Assembly: GCA_041648895.1 (NCBI GenBank) | Contig: JBAZOB010000010.1 | Location: forward strand, 1 to 38,374 | Direction: 5' to 3' | DNA: 38,374 nt | Source: JBAZOB01 sp041648895 | Lineage (GTDB): Bacteria > Patescibacteriota > JAHJAL01 | In this document: piece by piece, positions 34,306 to 38,374 of the stretch | Layout: each line of letters starts with the position of its first letter | Position numbering within the stretch: position 1 is the stretch's first letter | Translations under genes and position numbers: made by a program | Notes under the pieces: model-generated | Databases searched by the model: none | Told to the model about the DNA's origin: nothing | The model's input: the letters and a program-made list of their open reading frames with translations, nothing else

Positions 34306-34583
34306 CTAAACCTTCTTGGTATTACTACCAAGCATGGACTTTATCTTATCCATAAATATACTGATATTCTTAGGATCCTGGTTATAAGTCTCTGAGGATT
34401 ATTAATCCTGCGTATTTTCCCCGTGTATTTTAGATTATTACTTTATTATAAGTACTAAAATCTTTTGAGGATTTCCACGCATTTTCCAGGTTTTTTAGAC
34501 ATTTATAATTTTCACTATAAATAGGTAACGAATTTTTCTATAACAGTCCCAGTCCTTTTGTGGTCAAATAATTTAACCACAAA
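34306..34583 (-). other. ORF-less group I intron in 23S near position 1931
   Basis: Removing these 278 bases restores the universal CCTAAGGT-AGCGAAATTCC, placing it after U1931 (E. coli numbering); the last base is G. Core parts on the minus strand: P3 CCTGG/CCAGG (34490-34486 and 34381-34377); P4 ATGCGT/ACGCA (within 34487-34471 and 34419-34408); a P6 hairpin GGATTAATAATCC; P7 GACT/AGTC within R CAGAGACTTATA (about 34393-34382) and S AAGATAAAGTCC (34347-34336); P8 around ATCCTAA and TATGGAT; P9 CTTGGTA-GTAA-TACCAAG (34332-34315). No homing endonuclease. The P1 pairing disagrees with the junction by five bases (see findings). Confidence 0.9.
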
Positions 34584-35552
34584 ACCTTAGGACCGTTATA
34601 GTTACGGCCGCCATTCACTAGGGCTTCGGGAATCCGCTTTTCCCCGAGGGGATGACAAATTCCGTTAACCTTCTAGCATTGGGCAGGTGTCAGTCCCTAT
34701 ACGTTGCCTTGCGGCTTTGCAGAGACCTGTGTTTTTGGTAAACAGTTGCCTGGGTTCTTTCGCTGCGCCCTAACTATATTTCTTAGTAATAAAACATAAA
34801 AAATATGTCAGGGAGGCCTTATCCCGAAGTTACGGCCGCTGTTTTGCAGAGTTCCTTAGCAAAGGTTCTATCGATCGTCTTGGTACATTTCGTACCTGTC
34901 CACCAGTGTCGGTTTGCGGTACGGTTACGAATAATTTATAACTTAGAGGGTTTTCTTGTCAGCTGAGATCGGCTGTATTTATCGCCTACAAGAGGCAACA
35001 TTTCATTCGGCGCTCGAAGTTTGAATGATTCTCCGGATTTTCCTAGAGAATCCTCCTTACACCTTAGACGCACATAGCCAAAGTACGCACAACTTACCCT
35101 TCCGCGTTACCTCATCGTCAAGCGCATGGCTTTAAATAACGATATTACTAAATGCCCGAAGGCAAATAGCAATAACATATGTTAGATAATGCAAATTGCT
35201 TTTGGTAAAAAATTCGCAGTAGCAGAATATTAACTGCTTGTCCATCGCCTACGCTTTTCAGCCTCGGCTTAGGCCCGACTAACCCTGGGTCGATTAACGG
35301 TGCCCAGGAAACCTTAGACTTTCGACGTACAGGTTTTTCACCTGTATTTTGACGCTACTCATACCAACATTCTCACTTCTATACGCTCCATCGCTCCTTA
35401 CGGTACAACTTCATCGCATATAGAACGCTCCCCTACCGATATCGTACCAGCGAGGCACGATATCCCATGTCTTCGGTGTGTAACTTATAGCCCCGTTGAA
35501 TTTTCGGCGCATCATCACTTGACCAGTGAGCTGTTACGCACTCTTTAAAGGA

Positions 35553-35584
<32 letters not shown>

Positions 35585-35926
35585 ACAGTAACAAAACATC
35601 CTTTTCCACTTAGTTACAACTTGGGGACCTTAGACGATGGTCTGGGCTGTTTCCCTTTTGACTATGAAACTTAGCTCCCACAGTCTGACTCTGCGAATAT
35701 TCATAAGATAATTCGGAGTTTGATTAGATAGAGTAAGCTTACGCTCCTCAAACCCATTCAGTGCTCTACCTATCTTAATTAAAATCGCAGGCTATACCTA
35801 AATATATTTCGGGGAGAACCAGCTATTTCCGAGTTCGATTGGAATTTCTCCTCTATCCACAGCTCATCCATAAGATTTGCACTTCTTAGTGGTTCGGACC
35901 TTCACTACAGTTTAATGTAGTTTCAT

Positions 35927-35961
<35 letters not shown>

Positions 35962-36169
35962 GTATCAGCGACTGTTATGGCGGCTGTTTAAGCCTCGCTT
36001 TCACTACGGCTACGTTATGATATAACTTAACCTAAGCCACTGATAACTAACTCGTTGGTTCATTCTTCAATAGGCACGCCATCACCCTGGTCTTGATACA
36101 AGATCAAGACATAAGGCTCTGACCGCTTGGTAAGCATATGGTTTCAGGTACTATTTCACTCCCCTAACA

Positions 36170-36203
<34 letters not shown>

Positions 36204-36898
36204 TCACTATCGGTCAATGAGAGTGTTTAGCCTTGCCCTGTGGTCAGGGCAGATTCACGCCGGGTTATCACGTGCCCTGCGCTACTCAAGAATCACACTA
36301 TAAAGAAAATATATTTTTGCCTACAGGACTATCACCTTCTACGGTAGCCCTTTCCAGAGCTTTTGACTAATATATTTTTTGGTAACTTTACTTAAATCCG
36401 ACAGAATTTAAACATGTGATCTTACAACCATCTAGCTAGCAACGACTGTCGTCTTACACTAACTAAATTTTGGGCTGTTCCCTTTTCGCTCGCCACTACT
36501 GGGGGAATCTCTTACGATTTCTTTTCCTCAAGCTACTTAGATGTTTCAGTTCACTTGGTTTTCTCCCCTCTGTCTATTTTTTCAACAAAGGGGTTTTATA
36601 CACGAAGTATAAAAGGTTTTCCCATTCGGAAATCCCCGGGTCAAAGGTTGCTTCCACCTCACCGAGGCTTATCGCAGGTAGGCCACGTCCTTCTTCGGCT
36701 CTCATTGCCAAGGCATCCACCATATGCCCTTACTTGAATATAATTAATTGCTCAAGATCATTGACTTACACGCAATGTATATCTTAAGTAATGTTGGCAT
36801 TGTATAATTGCTTAACTTACCTTGGATTTTTAAAGAACATCGTAATAAAAATTAGCACTTTTTTTAAACATGCTATTTCGCTAATTACAGACTATTTA

Positions 36899-36927
36899 AT
36901 ATTACTAATTAATATTCGGCAAGTCAA
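36899..36927 (-). promoter_or_regulatory. 23S-5S promoter
   Basis: Minus-strand TTGACT (36927-36922), 17 bases, TAATAT (36904-36899). Predicted start near 36892 gives a leader of about 148 bases before 23S. The 23S-5S unit thus has its own promoter, independent of 16S. Confidence 0.65.
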
Positions 36928-36980
36928 ATGTAAATAATTACTAACGACCAATGATCGAAATATGTTGGCAAATAATAACA

Positions 36981-37003
36981 AAAAACACAGTCGGTGACTG
37001 TGC
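36981..37003 (-). terminator. Terminator of the 37032-37519 gene
   Basis: Minus-strand CACAGTC-ACC-GACTGTG followed by TTTTTT. It stops read-through from the upstream gene into the rRNA promoter region. Confidence 0.85.
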
Positions 37004-37031
37004 TAAATAATACATTATCTTCTCGAATGGA

Positions 37032-37519
37032 TTAAAACTGCAGCGGGATATTGGTAATTGGTTGACCGGCTTGATCGTAACCAATAATCTGGATGATTTG
37101 GTAATTATTATTGGGTAAGTAGGCGGAATAAAAGGAACGATTTTTTATGTGGTCGGCGATAGAGCTGACTTGGTTGTGGTCGTTTATTAAATTGATGGAT
37201 ATGTATTTAACTTCGGGAGTGGAAGTCCAAGCCAATTAAGATAGCCGTCGGTAAAAGAGGAACGAGAATAATCAATGGCTAAAAGTTCATTGGTAATAGG
37301 ATAAACGTAGTTGGGTTGAGAATTAACAGTCACCGTATTGGTTTCGGCTTTGACGTAGCGGTAAATATTTATTTGCTGGGCGGTGTAGTCAATCAAAAAG
37401 GATAAGGTAAAAATTAATATAAATAAGTGGATATAGCTACTGGATTTGGTGTTATGCCATTTTTGGTACGGATATATCTTATCGTACAAATAATCATGAA
37501 GTTGACGCAGGACTAACAT
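37032..37519 (-). pseudogene. Single-pass membrane protein split by a probable -1 frameshift
   Basis: Two overlapping frames make one coherent protein of about 162 residues. Frame 1 (from 37519) has a cytoplasmic N-terminus, one membrane segment (about 30-47), then an outer region ending in SFTDGYLNWLGLP before running out of frame. Frame 2 continues naturally from AWTSTPEVKYISINLIND to the stop at 37032. One extra G in the TTGGCTTGG run near 37230 would join them as NWAWTSTPEV. Either a real mutation, a sequence error or programmed frameshifting. No family recognised. The terminator at 36981 suits a full-length gene. Confidence 0.65.
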
Positions 37520-37581
37520 TTTTGGTTTTTATTTTTTAAATCTTGTTATTGTACCATTTATCTTTGATATTTGCAAGATTT

Positions 37582-38374
37582 TTACCTGATTTCCCCTCCA
37601 CCGATCACTATATTCTTTTGATAAATAACGGCGTGTTGCCCGGGAGTAGCGGCAAATTGGGCTTTTTCGAATTTTAAGGTAATATTTTTGTAATCACGAC
37701 TAATATTAACTTGGCAGTTGGCCGGATTGTGACCGTATCTAATTTGTACTTGAAATATATTGCTTCTTTTCTGTAATAGGACAGGAGTTAAAATGGGGTG
37801 GATTAATTTGATATTGTCGCACAATATATGAGAGCGCTGACTAACGATTAATTTATTTTGTTCAGTATCAATCCTTTTAACATAATAAATTTCTCCGCCG
37901 CCGATTCTTAATCCTTGGCGCTGCCCGACGGTATAATTGACTAACCCTGAATGTTCCCCTACCCTTTCGCCTTTTTCGTTAACAATGATACCTGGTTTTG
38001 TTAGTTGGCGTGCATATTTTCCAATAAATGACTGATATGAATCCTCAGGGTAAAAACACAGGTCTTGGGATTCTTTTTTTTGGTGAAAATGGAAATCGGG
38101 CAAATATTTATCGGCGAGCTTTTTTACTTGAGTTTTTGTCATATTACCGACAGGGAATATGGTGTGTTTTAGTATATCTGGTGGCACTCGGTACAGAAAA
38201 TATGACTGGTCTTTTTTGGCATCCTTTCCTCGTTTTATATATTGATAATCGTTAATTGTCTCAATATTGGCGTAATGGCCAGTAGCAACATTATTAATAG
38301 ATAAATCTTGGTTGGCTTTTTGGTAGAGCATGGTGAATTTGATGTCTTCATTGCACCAGACGCAGGGGTTGGGA
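37582..38374 (-). CDS. mnmA: tRNA-specific 2-thiouridylase MnmA, N-terminus cut off
   Basis: Adds sulfur to U34 of tRNA-Lys, Glu and Gln. The visible 263 residues are the C-terminal two thirds; the reading frame stays open to the right edge. Upstream of the first in-window Met, the frame encodes PNPCVWCNEDIKF, the region of the first catalytic cysteine. The second is in SQDLCFYPED. GLVNYTVGQRQGLRIGGGEIYYV and QAPATPGQ-like AQFAATPGQHAVIY are the later MnmA signatures. The PP-loop ATP site lies outside the window. 62 bases before the split gene at 37519. Confidence 0.93.
   Translation of the reverse strand, partial: PNPCVWCNEDIKFTMLYQKANQDLSINNVATGHYANIETINDYQYIKRGKDAKKDQSYFLYRVPPDILKHTIFPVGNMTKTQVKKLADKYLPDFHFHQKKESQDLCFYPEDSYQSFIGKYARQLTKPGIIVNEKGERVGEHSGLVNYTVGQRQGLRIGGGEIYYVKRIDTEQNKLIVSQRSHILCDNIKLIHPILTPVLLQKRSNIFQVQIRYGHNPANCQVNISRDYKNITLKFEKAQFAATPGQHAVIYQKNIVIGGGEIR

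Noticed and set aside
36470..36787. A 105-codon frame near the 23S 5' end
   Set aside because: Antisense to conserved 23S sequence, no domain or ribosome binding site.

Overview
The window looks like a chromosomal segment from an AT-rich bacterium of the Candidate Phyla Radiation (Patescibacteria), probably a Parcubacteria-like lineage. This is an inference. The supports are: a 16S rRNA whose 530 loop departs from the bacterial consensus; unlinked 16S and 23S-5S genes; an intron-bearing, expanded 23S; an archaeal/eukaryal-type prolyl-tRNA synthetase; and a TraG/VirD4-like ATPase among core genes. UGA is used as a stop (thyA, rplU and others), so the UGA-glycine code of Gracilibacteria/SR1 does not apply. 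Most genes encode translation functions.

Layout. 1-7.3 kb (minus strand): a CapA-like protein cut by the left edge, a small membrane protein, proS, a CPBP protease, rseP, frr, tsf and rpsB, which is the familiar rpsB-tsf-frr-rseP-proS neighbourhood without pyrH. 7.3-9.6 kb: a membrane-anchored methyltransferase, tRNA-Ala(UGC), a small membrane protein, then rplL and rplJ behind an L10-leader-like attenuator. 9.6-11.6 kb: a large membrane-anchored beta-propeller protein. 11.7-13.2 kb (plus strand): a HIGH-motif nucleotidyltransferase and a dCMP-deaminase-like fusion. 13.3-15.8 kb (minus): HIT protein, folA, thyA, tmk. Together with the deaminase these could carry dCMP to dUMP, dTMP and dTDP with folate recycling. 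15.9-18.4 kb: rplU-secE-nusG-rplK-rplA. 18.5-23.8 kb: two linked unknown genes, a SERCA-like P-type ATPase and an unknown 453-residue protein.

23.8-37 kb: the rRNA genes are split. 16S (minus, own promoter) lies near 24.2-25.7 kb facing a plus-strand tRNA-Ile. 23S and 5S (minus, own promoter) lie near 33-36.7 kb. Between them are an unknown gene, a plus-strand pair with the TraG-like ATPase, and rpmE, prfA, prmC and a DUF1385-like gene. The 23S carries an ORF-less group I intron near E. coli position 1931, a helix built from AT heptads, and other expansions. 37-38.4 kb: a probably frameshifted membrane protein and mnmA, cut by the right edge.

Outside the rRNA genes there is no gene-free stretch longer than about 300 bases. 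The most unusual signals are the 23S intron with its conflicting P1 pairing, and short period-7 repeat arrays. Four of the five arrays lie at gene boundaries or in spacers and one is inside mature 23S rRNA. No CRISPR array, insertion sequence or phage gene was seen.
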